Positions 22,716 to 38,829 of a stretch of 39,514 nt of DNA are shown here, piece by piece (the first letter of the stretch is position 1; each line of letters begins with the position of its first letter). The notes beneath the pieces were generated by a model, which saw only the letters and a program-made list of their open reading frames with translations, did not search any database and was not told the DNA's origin. The stretch is taken from contig NW_019091489.1 in NCBI RefSeq assembly GCF_001949145.1, positions 170,759 through 210,272 of the forward strand, read 5' to 3'. Source of the stretch: Acanthaster planci (Eukaryota > Echinodermata > Asteroidea > Valvatida > Acanthasteridae). Both the position numbers and the translations under genes were made by a program.

Positions 22716-23639
22716 ATCACAGTTGAGAAAAAGTACTCAACTTTAAGTGAGTTGAATTAACAGATTATACTTCTACTGTTGTAGATAATGCTGTATATAG
22801 GAAAAGTAATCACATTGAGGGATTGGATTTCAGAACAAAATAATTATCTGGAAAGCTTTGAAGAGTAATTCTCTTGAGCAGGGGATGTTGTCACAAGGTG
22901 AATTGTTGGGAAATTACTCTTCCAAGGTTTGTCATATCAGTTACGTTTGTATGGTTTTTATGATTGTATAATTCCGTATGCCCAACGTATTGGAAGTATA
23001 ACTTCAGTACTCCTTTTTGGATATTTAATGTGGGAGATCACTCATAATTATTCACTGATAGGGCTCCTCTGTGAGAAACTGAGTAGCAGGAGCTAGTCGG
23101 GCGAGGGTTAGCGGCACATTCAAGGAGAGCCAGTACCCCTTTTGGCTAGAATGTCGTGACCGCGGCCCAGAGATGCTGCAACTGCTACAGAGGCAGGTTG
23201 ACTGGCTGAAGCAGATGGACGCTCACAGTATCCTCAGATAATACTTAACAAGTTGTAAAATTTGAGATGCTACGTATTGTGGACCTGAGGCAATGAGTCA
23301 AGCCTAGGAAGAAACGTATTGAAAACAAATCAAGAGAATGAAGTTCTTAAATAATTTAATATTTGTAATGGTGAACAAAGATCCTTGAATATGTAAATAA
23401 ATGCGCATACATGTAACTTCCACTTAGAAAGATAAATCTGGTATCTTGGAAATATACATGTATCTTGTCCTACCTTGTGTTAGACAACTACCTAAGGTTA
23501 TATTTCTGGGTGGGAAACCGGGGAATGTGACAATGACGTTTTGATGATGTTATCCTGTGAATTATTGTAGACTTAGACTTTTTCTGCAATTCTCAGTCCT
23601 CTACATTTTTTTACTCCTTAACTTTTTACATTTATATAA
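22716..23639. other. Unassigned intronic stretch
   Basis: About 23090-23260 is a G+C-rich patch with short frames (LQLLQRQVDWLKQMDAHS) that could be more retroelement debris. Nothing firm was found. Several TACATGTA-like motifs are present. Confidence 0.3.
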
Positions 23640-23700
23640 CGGGTTTTGCCCATACCCAACGTATATATTAATAAACACTGTATGCTCAGTGTTTGTCTTG
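23640..23700 (-). repeat. Second copy of a SINE/LINE 3' tail
   Basis: TTTTGCCCATACCCAACG, then AATAAACACTGTATGCTCAG and TGTTTGTCTTGTAAAAA, parallels 37162-37230 (TTTGCCCTGCCCGATATG, AAACACTGTATACTCAGTGT, CTTGTGAAAAAA), where it adjoins a tRNA-like SINE head. This copy lacks the head. Confidence 0.45.
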
Positions 23701-23969
23701 TAAAAAGTGAACATGTACACGTCCACATACATGGCCTGGCCTGAAAAGGAGCTTTCATATCTCATGGAGGTATTCAAGATTTGGATTAATTACGCATATC
23801 TCACAGTTCATCGGTACCTTGGTCAATGGCATCAGCAGTATGGGGATGTTGTCCTTTCAAGGTGTTCTTCCTCCCCTGCAGACCCTCCTGCCACATCTAT
23901 CTCCCCAGCTTTCACATTATTGTTTTCTGCTATTTTGCTCGTTATTGCTTAGTACTGAAGGTGTTGCCA

Positions 23970-25310
23970 CTATGAAGTGAACATGTGTTGAGCGAATGGC
24001 CCCATCTCATCCATCAAACTTGCCACAAGATCAAGACTACCCCTTTCTAATGTCAGAGCCATCCGCTTACCTTTTCCGGTACCATACACCAATTCCCACT
24101 TCATCCATTCAAGTTGTTCTTGGCCATTACATTGAGTTACAGCACACAGGTGAGCTTCCAGGCTATTGACGATCTTTGCACTGGCAGAGTTCACAGTGTT
24201 TCTTGAAGAATTCTGCTGTGTTTTCCTTTAAGCAGCATGTTAAGTCTATTGCGTGGTACTTATTGGAGATTTTCACCTCAAGCTGGTTATGCTTCATTGC
24301 ACACTGGTTGATAGCTTTGAGCTTCAACTCGATATCTGTGCAGTATTCACACAAGCACTGATTCAGTCTGGTGTGTTTTTGAGTCAAAACATTGCCAGGT
24401 CTCAGCTGTGCAAATTTTGTCAGGCCAAGTTTTGCAGTGTTTTCTTTCTTCTACTTGGCATAAGCAGCAGGCGCACTGGATTATATCACATACTTTGGCT
24501 ACAAGGTTTTCCCAACAGACTTTTTGTGTGGCAGACAGGAGCTCACATCCAGGCTTATATAAAAGTCCTTGATGTTGTCCTCTACATGACATGGCGTAGC
24601 ATCATTCCTGCATTTGCTTTGACAAGGGCAGTGACGGAGAGTTGTGCCTGACAATGCTCCGTTTTAATATGTACCTCTTGGATATTTCAGACGTGAAGTT
24701 TAAGAGAAAATTTTTTTTCTCAGATTTTTACATGCTGTGTGTGTCTTACGCAGGTCCTTTTGAGTTTCTTTTAGGCACTTGTAGATACTCTCAAGTTCTG
24801 CGGCAGCTTTAGATGAGGATGGCTCATTGCTTTTCTATGATGCCATGTTGCAATTCTGTTCTTTTTGTCTCTCTCACTTCACTTTTTTTTCTGCATTCTA
24901 ATACTGTTTTTGTCCCTCACCAATCTTTTTTTACGAGTAGACATTTTGGCTCGCTCTCTCTTTTTAGCTTCTCTCTTCTTCTATCGTTGCTCTTCAAGCA
25001 CTTAATGATTTTTCTCTTTGGCAGCACGAGTCGTCACCTGAGGTTGCTCATTGTCTTCATGGCTCTGTGAAGAGGAAACTGGCTGTGTGGCTGCAGCAAC
25101 TTTTTTCTTCTCCCTGAAGTACCTCCTTCGTGTTTTGGCAAGTTCCCTATTCCTAGTTTATGTTCTTCAGTCATGAGCAGTCTGTGTTGCCCACTTCTTA
25201 TTCTTTCGTTTTGCTGTGCTACTTCATGTTTTTTGCTTGTACACAGAGCCGGTACCTCCTCTTTATAGTACCTTGTGATTGCAGGGGTTTTAGATGAGGA
25301 CACTCTCGGA
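23970..25310 (-). pseudogene. Decayed repeated-gene family member, Cys-rich, unknown function
   Basis: Read on the minus strand from about 25300: a Lys/Arg/Glu-rich segment around 25000-24900 (LEEQR, KKREAKKRERAKMSTRKKR), then after gaps LNQCLCEYCTDIELKLKAIN (about 24365-24300), KHCELCQCKDRQ and ALTLERGSLDLVASLMDEMG...FAQHMF (about 24070-23975). This order (basic N-terminus, CLCEYC knuckle, later FAQH segment) is one I recall from a highly repeated uncharacterised protein family of marine invertebrates, perhaps transposon-derived. Multiple frame changes and stops show decay. It lies in GAPDH intron 3 in the same orientation as GAPDH. Confidence 0.4.
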
Positions 25311-26187
25311 TTTCACTTGCAGATGGCAGAAGGGAATGTAGATTTAGTTTTATTTTCATCTTGGTCTTATTCCTCGTCACTGCAGATGGAGCAGTATGAG
25401 CTGTACTTCTTGTTTTCATGGTGTTCAAGAGCAGATGACGGTAGGTATGGCATATATGGTAGGCCTACACATACCTTGAAATGAAAGTTAAAAAAGAGAA
25501 AGCATGGGACAAAATACTGCAGGCTTTTAAAGCTGAAACTGGGTCAACTTGTACCCATGTCAACTTGTAAACACGACAAGTCGTACCCTTGTAACCCTAC
25601 TTTTCATTATTCTTTTAGGAGCTTTTCTAACAGCATGGAATACATGTAATTTGTTTTATTTATATGGATCACTTTTGATTTTCAATTAATTTGACTGTAC
25701 ATGTACATACTGAATTTGGCGAATAAAACTACATGTATTAAAATCAAGCACAATCTGGGGGTGAGGTGTCATAGAAGACAATATTGCATGCTTTATCTCA
25801 TGGTATAGTAGATCCTAAAATTCGTTTGAAAAACTTGTTATCTGCTTCAGCAAAATGGGCACATTTTATCCTTAAAAACGATGTACATGTATGTCACATG
25901 CATGTCATAATATAAAAAACATGCACATACCTGTACTGTACGTACATTACATGTACATGTTCACCATCTGTATAAAAACACTACATGTTGTATCCGATCT
26001 CCATCTTTTCCCGACGCAAGTTGTTCACTGCAAAACATCTCGTTAAACTTTCACAACTTGGCCTCGTTCTACGCTTTTTCACGTGGTGAAACGACGCCTT
26101 AACAGTTTTCAGCGAAACAATTTCTTGGTTCCCTTACAATTTTACAAAATAACATTTATAATGTGATCTTCACATGGTTAAAATTAC
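25311..26187. other. Unassigned intronic stretch rich in TACATGTA
   Basis: No supported gene. About 25690-25960 carries dense ACATGTAC-type palindromes. Confidence 0.35.
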
Positions 26188-26404
26188 CAGTTGTTGAGCC
26201 GTCCTTCATTGACGAAGTCCACACCAGGAATTTCATGCTCACCATCGCCATCGTCGCTTTCGCTGTCAACCTCTGGCTCATACATATACAGCAGTATCTG
26301 GCCAGCCTCGTCTCTGTTGTCATCCTACAATATGATCTATCAGAAAGATCACGATCTACGTCGCTGTCTGACGATGATTCTGACGAAACTATTTGCTCCG
26401 ACAT
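26188..26404 (-). pseudogene. Acidic exon-like remnant, possibly related to P2X7-like repeat proteins
   Basis: It starts MSEQIVSSESSSDSDVDRDL. A second frame reads LLYMYEPEVDSESDDGDGEH and ends before GTAATT, a donor-like site at 26187. The YxYEPE-plus-Asp/Ser pattern reminds me of acidic N-terminal exons of P2X7-like repeated proteins in invertebrates. That link is weak. One frame change lies between the halves. Confidence 0.25.
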
Positions 26405-26956
26405 GTTTTTCGTTGATGGTAGTCTTGTGGACACGTTTACGTTTGTACATGTACGTGTGTATACACGGACATGCGATTAGTGAGCTATTTTGTTCGGCCA
26501 ATGACGTCATCACCTTAACTGTGGGTTTTTTGTGAGCGGAGTCACGCTAAATAATTTTTCCCTTTCAGGGTTGCTGTTTACAGGGTAGACATTAAAACTG
26601 TAGAGTTAGTGAATGATTCGCCCTCTATTAACTCCTACGAACGTTTTCTTGATATTAGAGCTTTTTATTTCAAATACCCTTTAACGCACGTATGTAGCTC
26701 AACAACAACACTTGTGATTATCTGAGTGTACGCTAATGTTCTATTAATGGTGACATGTGACTTTCAAAAAAAAAGACAGAACGGAGGGGAGATGAATGCA
26801 ATTTATCACTATGTAATTATGAGAAATATATTATGTTGGCCCATTCAGTAGAATATGTTATCCAAATCGATGAAATGTTTTGTGGAAGAAGTCGTTTTTT
26901 AATTTTGAGGCCTGGAAAATGTCTACAGCACATGCAGGCTATTTGTCCATAAATTA

Positions 26957-27322
26957 ATGTCAAGAGAAGGAGGTGAAGGAACATTATTTAATTATCCAGG
27001 GCTGTACAACAAAGCCTGGCTATTGGCCAGGCAGCATGGCCAGGATTTCCCATGTACTACTGTTTCTTGGCAACAGTGGCAATGTGCAAGTGTACCAGTA
27101 ACAATCCCCCCAATTGCTGCTTTGCTCGCAAAGAATCAACTCATTAATTGGCTGAGGATTTACAATCGACATTTCTGCCCAGCAAGTCATCCTAGAAATA
27201 GGGGCATCCTCAGAGATACTGACCCAGACCCAAAGACTTCAAATATATACATTGTGTCTAATGGAGCAATAGAGCTGTCAATCACTCCTCAGAAGATTTA
27301 TTTTCCTGCAGAGCTGGCGTAG
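26957..27322 (+). other. Open frame of 121 codons, doubtful
   Basis: It starts MSREGGEGTLFNYPGLYNKA. The composition is mixed, with no domain, signal or membrane helix that I recognise. It lies in GAPDH intron 3 on the opposite strand. It could be chance or a fragment of a repeat. Confidence 0.15.
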
Positions 27323-27443
27323 ATTTATTCTAAAATTTTTTTGTCATCAGGATTTGCAAAGCCACTTTAAAGTAATCATTTATTCCCCGGGTATTTTTTG
27401 GTGTATTGGCATCTAAGTCAGTTAAAAATCATGATATTAAGTA

Positions 27444-28038
27444 TTAACCACTTCACGCCGGGGCATTTTTCAATGTTGATGATGCTGGGCCGGCATGCCT
27501 ATCATTTTTTCCGTTTTCAAAATTCTTCAAAAATTCATCATTTCATTTAACGGACTTTCACAGCCGCACGAAGTAATCTTTAGGCACTACTCTAAGTTGA
27601 CAGGTGGCCTTCATTGACGCCCGAGTATTTCAGCCAGGCCTGCATCCTTGTAAAAAGAACCCAGATTGTGCAGTGTTGTATAACTGCCTTTTGTCACGAA
27701 CCTGGCTCAGTCCACTGCTGACCTCTTTTCAATAGGGGCTAGATTAGCGTGCAGCGGTGCTGTGTGGCTCATCGCTGGGGCGGTAGACCGCTTTTGTCCC
27801 TGGTGGTAATCCGCTCGCTCTCAATGCCCCAAACCCTTGTATACGGTTTCAAAACAAGGCTGGATTATCACCACTTTTGAGAGGGAAAAATGTCGATAAT
27901 TCCCAACAGCCTGGTCTTTTGTTTGGACTACAGTCTTTTGTTACAGGGCCCTGTTTCCTTTGTCTGAGTTCGGAGATCCCGGCCACGTATACAAACCATA
28001 CGTCTCTAATTCCGGAGTCCCCGGCAGGAAGTGGTTAA
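27444..28038 (+). mobile_element. TTAA-flanked MITE, nearly intact copy
   Basis: The left end is TTAACCACTTCACGCCGGGG and the right end, inverted, is TTAACCACTTCCTGCCGGGG, giving about 20-bp imperfect terminal inverted repeats with TTAA at both ends over 595 bp. There is no open frame, so it is non-autonomous. TTAA ends point to piggyBac-type transposition. Other pieces are at 1, 4411, 8180 and 20515-20945. Confidence 0.8.
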
Positions 28039-28783
28039 AACAGTTAAATATTTTTGTTCGATGTTAAGACAAATCACATCTTGGGAAGTGTACTTAAGGG
28101 TTTAGGCTAGACTTGCCAGCGCTAAGACTGAATTATCGAGAGTTCCTGAAGTGTTTAGACTTTTGCAGCATCTATTGAAAATAAAAATTAACACAGATTG
28201 CGTCAATTGATCTTTGTGAAATCTTCAACAGTTACTGTAGTTCCATTTAATTTCTAGAAAAATCTCTAAACGGATTTCATTTTTTCTGTTGAAACAGTTT
28301 AACGTTTAAATGCCCAACCCTTACTGTCATGGAAAACTTTTCATTCAGAAATATCCGAAGCAGCTGGCAGTTTGCTTGGGGTGATAACTCGGATGACGAA
28401 TGCAAGCGGTCAGATGTCTGCCTAATGTCAGTTCTTTTTTTTCACCCAAAAATGCAGCTGTGCACCTCGTATTGATGGGAGAAATGACAGTATGTAATGT
28501 AATGGTCAGTGATGGTATTTTAGTACAATACGATGGTCAAGTATTTTGAGGAAAAAAGTAAATTTTAAAAAAGTATCTATGTACTGTAAGACCCATTTTA
28601 ATGAGAAAATTCAGTGCCCATTCATTCTTGTTCAGACAAATATTCCAAATAAAATCTCTGAGGGGCTTCCATCCAACCAAAGATTTACAGCTGACCAACC
28701 ATCATGTATTACAATTGTTCCAGCAGACTTGGTTGGTCTACTTATTGACAGCCCATCTTGGCAATTCCTGGTCAAAAACATGA
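28039..28783. other. Unassigned intronic stretch
   Basis: No gene supported. Open frames at 28546-28923 lead into the tandem array and show repeat-like composition rather than a protein family. Confidence 0.35.
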
Positions 28784-29553
28784 ATTCTTCCATCCTTGGC
28801 ATTTTCTATCCAAACCTAGACCCTGTGTGGTTTTTAATTTTCCCTGGCACCCTCAGCACCCAACCTGCCAAAAATATTAATTCTTCCCTCCTCAACATTT
28901 CTCTATCCAAACCTGGACCATGAGGTTTTTATTTCTTCTTCACAACAGCTCGTTTTTTAGGGAGGACCCAACCTGCCGCATATCTTTTCCATTCAAACCT
29001 AAACCACATATAATTTGTATATATTTCCCAGCACCGCTGTATTTTTTATTCGGAGGACCCAACCTGCAAAAAATATTAATTCTTCCTTCCTCAGCATTTC
29101 TTTTTTCACACCTTGACCACTTGTGGTTTTTATTTTTTCCTGGCACCACTGCATTTTTTATTGGAGCATCCATCCCGACCCATCGAAATATATATTCATT
29201 CTTTCCTTCTCGGCGTTCAGTTTCTATCCATACCTAGCCAAATGTGGTTTTCATTTTTTCCTGGCATCACTGCACTTTTTGTTCGGAGCATCCATCCCAA
29301 CCCTTTAAAATATTCTCATTCTTTCCTCCTCCTCATTTATCTTCTGTCTAAACCAAGACTATGTGTGGTTTTTATTTTTTCCTGTACCAGTGCACATTTT
29401 TTTCCTTATTCTGAAATTATCTTCATTCTTTCCTCCTCAGCATATTTCTATCCAAATCTGACCATGAGGGTTTTTTATTTTTTTCTTGCACGACTGCACA
29501 TTTTTTATTCCGAGCACCCAGCCACCCAAAAATGTTAATCCTTCCCTCCTCAG
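28784..29553. repeat. Divergent tandem array, unit about 95-118 bp, about 7 copies
   Basis: Each unit carries ATTCTTCC.TCCTCAGCAT-like, CTATCCAAACCT.GACCA, TGTGGTTTTTATTTTTTCC, TGGCACCACTGCA-like and GGAGCA(T/C)CCA segments in the same order. Starts lie near 28784, 28877, 28977, 29073, 29189, 29307 and 29421, with a partial unit at 29536-29553. Open frames across this array follow from the lack of stops in the unit, not from a gene. Confidence 0.75.
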
Positions 29554-30822
29554 TGGTTCTCAAACCAGGAAATTTTAAGCAAAAAGGGATAATATGTAAG
29601 AAGTCGGAACATCAAAGGGTCAGCATGAGTGCTATTAAGACGGAGAAATGGACCAAACACTGTTGACACTTGTTTAGCCGACAGACTCAGGGACAGCTTG
29701 TGCACATGTTTTTTGTACCTTTGATGTAGTGCTGCTGTTCTCACATGCGAAGGAACGTACATGTACAATCAACGTAACACCCTTTGAACCACTCATTCAA
29801 GAGAACAGACAGGAACACATTCTGAAGTGATGCCACTGGTGAATCAAAGTTACCCTTCCCAGCTACACTCTTGTAAAACCAGTACAAGCTAGCCTTTTCA
29901 GCTTTTTTTGAGTCAAGCCTTCCGGTCGTTGAAATGTTCAGAAACTCAGTCTTATGTCAGACCGTAACTTTCCTAAAACATTTTACTTCAAAGATAAACT
30001 TACAGATGCATGTGGGTCTTTCTTTTAAATAGGGGGCCAAATGTGTGACATGGTGGTCAAAATTTCAAAATTGTCTAGAATTCAAAACTTTATGTTATGT
30101 AATTGATAATACATTCATGTAATAAACGTAAATGATTTTTGCTTTGAATAACTACTTGACGTGTACAGACTCAATTTGTGCAGTGGTGCAGCAAATTATT
30201 TGACATGTAACATTTTCATTAGAATGAATTTCATCATTTATCCGATATCATAATTTACCTTTCTGTTGATACATGTAGCTTAGTTAGAAAATAAACAATT
30301 TGTTGTTTTGCCAGTGGTATGAAATGTCTTATGAAACAGGTCATCAAAAATATCACACAGAATACCACTTGCAAGTGAAAAATGATGAGATTTTTCCCTT
30401 GCAAGTGTGTAAATCAACATTTTTTCATGTAAATGAATTTAATGTACATTGTAATCAACACATATTAATTGGCAAATTATAAATATGAAAATCAAACGGG
30501 AAAGTGAAACTGGTCTTGTTTTAAATGGTCATGATAACTGTGATGTCCCTGAAATACATGTACATATTGGCCCCCATAGTAAAAGAAAGACCCATGTGCA
30601 GATAATATGGCACGCTTGTATGTCAAAATCCAAATTGAACCAATGTTTGGCTGACAATTTCCAAACCACACCATAACCAAATCTAAATTGAAATAAGGAG
30701 CTTACTTGCAGCACTAGAAACATGACTGAAGAATATCAAATACAAAAACCAGCTCTCAAGCACCCAAAAGCAGAAGATGGAAGAAACTGAAAAATTCAAC
30801 CTTAAAGAAACTGTAAACTTAC
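29554..30822. other. 3'-of-exon-3 part of GAPDH intron 3, no feature
   Basis: No supported gene or repeat boundary. Confidence 0.4.
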
Positions 30823-30929
30823 TCTGAATAAGTTTTGATGTGTTTTCCATTAACAACAATGTCACCACCATCAAATTCAACTGAGCCTTCAAACATTCCA
30901 TGGGTAGAGTCATACTTGAACATGTAAAC
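30823..30929 (-). CDS. GAPDH: GAPDH exon 3
   Basis: It reads [20 protein letters not shown] then [12 protein letters not shown] plus two bases of a Glu codon. YDSTHG is a hallmark of the GAPDH NAD-binding domain. The acceptor is CTTATTCCAG|GTTTAC and the donor TCAGA|GTAAGT. The 107-bp exon starts in phase 0, directly after the Met that ends exon 2, and leaves phase 2, which exon 4 completes. No damage is seen. Confidence 0.93.
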
Positions 30930-35644
<4,715 letters not shown>

Positions 35645-35670
35645 CCATTAATTCCAACCTTGGTGACCAT
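35645..35670 (-). CDS. GAPDH: GAPDH exon 1 (start codon)
   Basis: It reads MVTKVGIN plus GG, the canonical GAPDH N-terminus. The donor is AATGG|GTAGGT. The split Gly codon is completed by the first base of exon 2. The 26-nt coding exon has the expected phase. No alternative upstream in-frame start was needed. Confidence 0.9.
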
Positions 35671-35707
35671 AGTGATGCGGTGTTCTAGTCACTGCACTGG
35701 CTGATTA
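35671..35707 (-). other. GAPDH: Possible 5' UTR part of GAPDH exon 1
   Basis: TTTGCTTGCAG|TAATC at 35708 looks like a splice acceptor upstream of the start codon, implying a non-coding first exon further right. The upstream exon was not located. Confidence 0.4.
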
Positions 35708-36649
35708 CTGCAAGCAAATAAAAATTTGGATTCATATGTCAAGAATACCACAAGGCACATGTGTATGTATTGGTTTGCAATTTCTTTATGTACATGGATG
35801 TTTCAAATATAGACCAAAAATTGAGTTAACAGAGGAAAGAAGGGTAAAGTGCGAGCAATTATTAACGCGATCTTTCTAGGGTTTACTTTTGCATACAAAA
35901 ATGACACTCGTTCAATATGACCTGGCCTCAATGCACACCCTTGTCCTATACAGCCATGTAAACCCCTTACACATGAATTATGGAAGCATACTGCTGCCAC
36001 ACTGAAATTGCCTAGTTGAAATATCTGTACTGCGAAAACAATGAGGGCAACAGCGGAACAAGTCACCTATGATTCTAGCAGTCCACTGAGCTGCACTGGT
36101 GATACTCGTGACTCCCTGTGTACTTTTATGGAACTATGGAAGAACATACATGAAAATGTAGCGGGGTGCATTTGGCCACAAATTTTGAGAACTTTCACGT
36201 GAGGGGAATTGACGTAACACTGTTCTTGTTTTGAAAGGACGTTACTATTATTATATTGGTTTATTTCTATCCATTTTTGCAGTTCAAAACTGCATTGCAA
36301 TGGATTTAACAAAAAAAATTAACACCAAATTCTTTGACAACAATCACCATTACAGTTTACACATAAAAAGAAAACCGTTAAAACATAACCAATGACCATT
36401 ACAATACACACATAAGAACATTGCTAAAACATGTCCACTGCAAGTTACAGGTCAAAAAATATATTATTGTAACCTTAAAAATTTCAGTCCCATGTAAACG
36501 TATCACATAGACAATTACAATGCAAATATTTATGCCGAGAAAACTTATAAGAGGGGCATTCCTTCCCTTCAGAATTAAGGTAGGAAGCGCACTGGTGTAG
36601 TAATGTTTTGTTCAGCATCAGATATCAGGAACTGACGGCTTATTCCACA
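35708..36649. other. GAPDH 5' region, no gene found
   Basis: A+T-rich sequence without a recognisable exon. A promoter cannot be assigned. Confidence 0.35.
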
Positions 36650-37140
36650 ACATTCAAGTATGTTGAGGCAGAAAGAATTCAGAAAAAATGTCAGTGTGTT
36701 TAAGGGTTTTCTTGAAAAAGGATAATGAAATTTGATTACGTCTATTTGTCAAAGAATCTAAATTGAAATGCAATAAAGCCTGAGTGTATGACATATACGC
36801 GACCCCATAAATAATCTGTAAGGCACATTTCTGTACTGGTTCAAGCTGAGTCACCTGGTGCTTGGTAAGTGCCCTGTTCCACTCAGTAGCTGCACACAAC
36901 TCCATCAATGGCCTGACAAAGTTTTTATGAGATTAATATGAGGCAAACCGTGACTTCCGAGAACCCTTAATATATATGTATGGATTTACTGTTGGCACAT
37001 TTGACAATGCTGTCCAGATTTTATCCCATTTGAGATTACTTTGGATAATAACCCCCAAAACCTTGATAAGTTGTGTAATGCAAAGTTCATAATCATCAAC
37101 AGAAATAATAGGTATTACAGGACTATGATACAAGACCAAC
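36650..37140 (-). pseudogene. Non-LTR retrotransposon (LINE) reverse-transcriptase C-terminal remnant
   Basis: Minus-strand frames read SVDDYELCITQLIKVLGVII (about 37090) with NLKWDKI, then TEWNRALTKHQVTQLEPVQK, CALQIIYGVAYMSYTQALLH and LTNRRNQISLSFFKKTLKH. These match the post-palm region of LINE reverse transcriptases, where LE.VQK.AL.IIYG and RR..L...FFKK are common. A frame change near 36920 separates the two parts. There is no catalytic core or endonuclease. It is 5'-truncated, as is usual for LINE copies. Confidence 0.75.
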
Positions 37141-37159
37141 GACTACATCAGTAGTTAAT

Positions 37160-37316
37160 TTTGCATTTGCCCTGCCCGATATGTATTTAAACACTGTATA
37201 CTCAGTGTATGCCCCGAAGGCTTGTGAAAAAACCCACAAGCATACTCGTGTGGAACTCGAACCCACGACCTCCTGCTTACTAGTGCAGACATCTTAACCA
37301 CTCGACCACCGAGCTT
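37160..37316 (-). repeat. tRNA-derived SINE
   Basis: On the minus strand the head reads GGTGGTCGAGTGGTTAAG, an A-box-like segment, and after 40 nt GGTCGTGGGTTCGAGTTCC, a B-box-like segment, so it derives from a tRNA (Ser/Leu-like). The 3' part carries a CTTGTGGG...CCCACAAG-like hairpin and ACACTGAGTATACAGTGTTT, then a GGGCAGGGCAAA tail. The tail recurs at 23640. Confidence 0.7.
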
Positions 37317-37902
37317 GCTGGCGTTGGCTGGCTGGTTCGAATCAAATGTAAGATCAGTAGTACATGTAATAAGAATATGAAACCAAGCCATTTGGTCTGT
37401 CCTTAAGACAGACAAAACTTCCAGTTTCAATGTTCTGCAACAGGTGGAAAGGCTTGCGGTAGCACCATGCAAAGGAATATATGTATCTTGTATCTGTGGT
37501 TCTGAAGAGAACCAGGAGTATACTCAACGTTTCGGACTGCGTGCTCAGTCTGTTGTCTCGACGGACTGTTGCTGTCCTTCACCATGAATAGGCCCTCCCC
37601 TGAAATCCCATCTTTCAATGTTCTATCGTCCTTGGTGACTAAGTGGGGCATTGGTATTAAGGCCTATTCCTCCTTTTCAGTTTTGGACGGGATCGGCCAT
37701 ACTAATGCTCCACGACACTAAATGTCCAGGGAAAATGGTCAGGGTTTTCACATTGTGAAGTCAGAAGTACCACTGAAGCCCCAAAAGTTTGCCTTCGGCA
37801 TTTAAGAAAGACGTTAGGGGCCTAGGTGGTGATAACGGTGTTTTGGGTGAGTCTTTGGAATTTCTGAGAACCGTTTTCACTTCACTATTATCATTCTGTC
37901 AT
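37317..37902. other. Unassigned stretch
   Basis: No supported gene. Confidence 0.35.
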
Positions 37903-38829
37903 GTAGCCCCACAAATAGGGCTGTAGTGGCTCTCTTTTACAATCTGTCTCTTACATGTATCTGTCACCACCACAACCCTACTTCAAGGCATGTCTTAAAT
38001 GCCTGAAATCCAAACTGCAGGATTGTCACAAACTTTGAAACCTAATATCTTCCGAAATGAACATGACTCGACAATTTTACTTACAAAGGCGTATTTCTCA
38101 GAGTTTGGACTTTCATACGAGCACCCTAAAGCTTTCCAGAATCCTAAATCTTCCGATGTATGGCGCCTTGAAAAACCCAGCCTGTACTATTAAATGCTGA
38201 CCACGGGCGGCGCCATTTTGAAATGTCATAGGTGAATGAGGTGTCGGGTTGACAGGTTTGAGGTTTTGAGGTGTCATAGATGCATGACTCATGTAGTCAC
38301 AGTATTGTTTAGTATAAGTTGCGCGCACTTTGCTTGTATACAGTATGTCCAAACAGAACATGCATATTAACGTTATTCAATTTCATCAGTTCCTTGTTCC
38401 TCTGTCACACAAAGTTTGACGAGGTACTAGTTTTGTATGGTAAAATGTATACAGAGCGCCTGTCGGGTGCCTTGAATTCCGACGCATGAAGCATTGCCTT
38501 CAATTTTCAAAATGGCGCCGCCCGTGGTCAGCATTTAATAGTACAGGCCGGGTTTTTCAAGGCGCCATACATCGGAAAATTTACAATTCTGGAAAGCTTT
38601 AGGGTGCTCATATGAAAGGCCAAACTCTGAGAAATACATGTACGCCGGTGTAAGTAAAATTGTCGAGTCAAGCTCATTTCGGAAGAATATTAGGATTCAA
38701 AGTTTGTGACAATCCTGCAGTTTGGATTTAAGGCATTTAAGACATGCCTTGAAGTAGGGTTATGGTGGCGACAGATAAGAGACAGATTCTAAAAGAGAGC
38801 CACTACAGCCTTACTTATTATGGGGCTAC
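37903..38829. mobile_element. Foldback element with ~320-bp inverted arms
   Basis: The left arm from GTAGCCCCA (37903) to CGGCGCCATTTTGAAA (about 38222) is inverted at about 38505-38829, ending TGGGGCTAC. Identity is high but broken by scattered substitutions. The spacer (38223-38504) has no useful frame. Long arms with little between them are typical of foldback-type MITEs. No clear target duplication could be assigned. It lies upstream of GAPDH. Confidence 0.85.

Noticed and set aside
23526-23712. 3' LTR of the Gypsy remnant, starting TGTGACA
   Set aside because: No second LTR or primer-binding site was found, and the 3' part matches the SINE tail at 37160 better.
29113-29538. 141-codon open frame on the plus strand
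   Set aside because: It lies wholly in the tandem array; the open frame follows from the repeat unit and has low-complexity Phe/Ser/His composition.
37251-37316. Functional tRNA gene
   Set aside because: A- and B-box-like segments are present, but the arms do not form a convincing cloverleaf and it is joined to a repeat tail, so a SINE is the better call.
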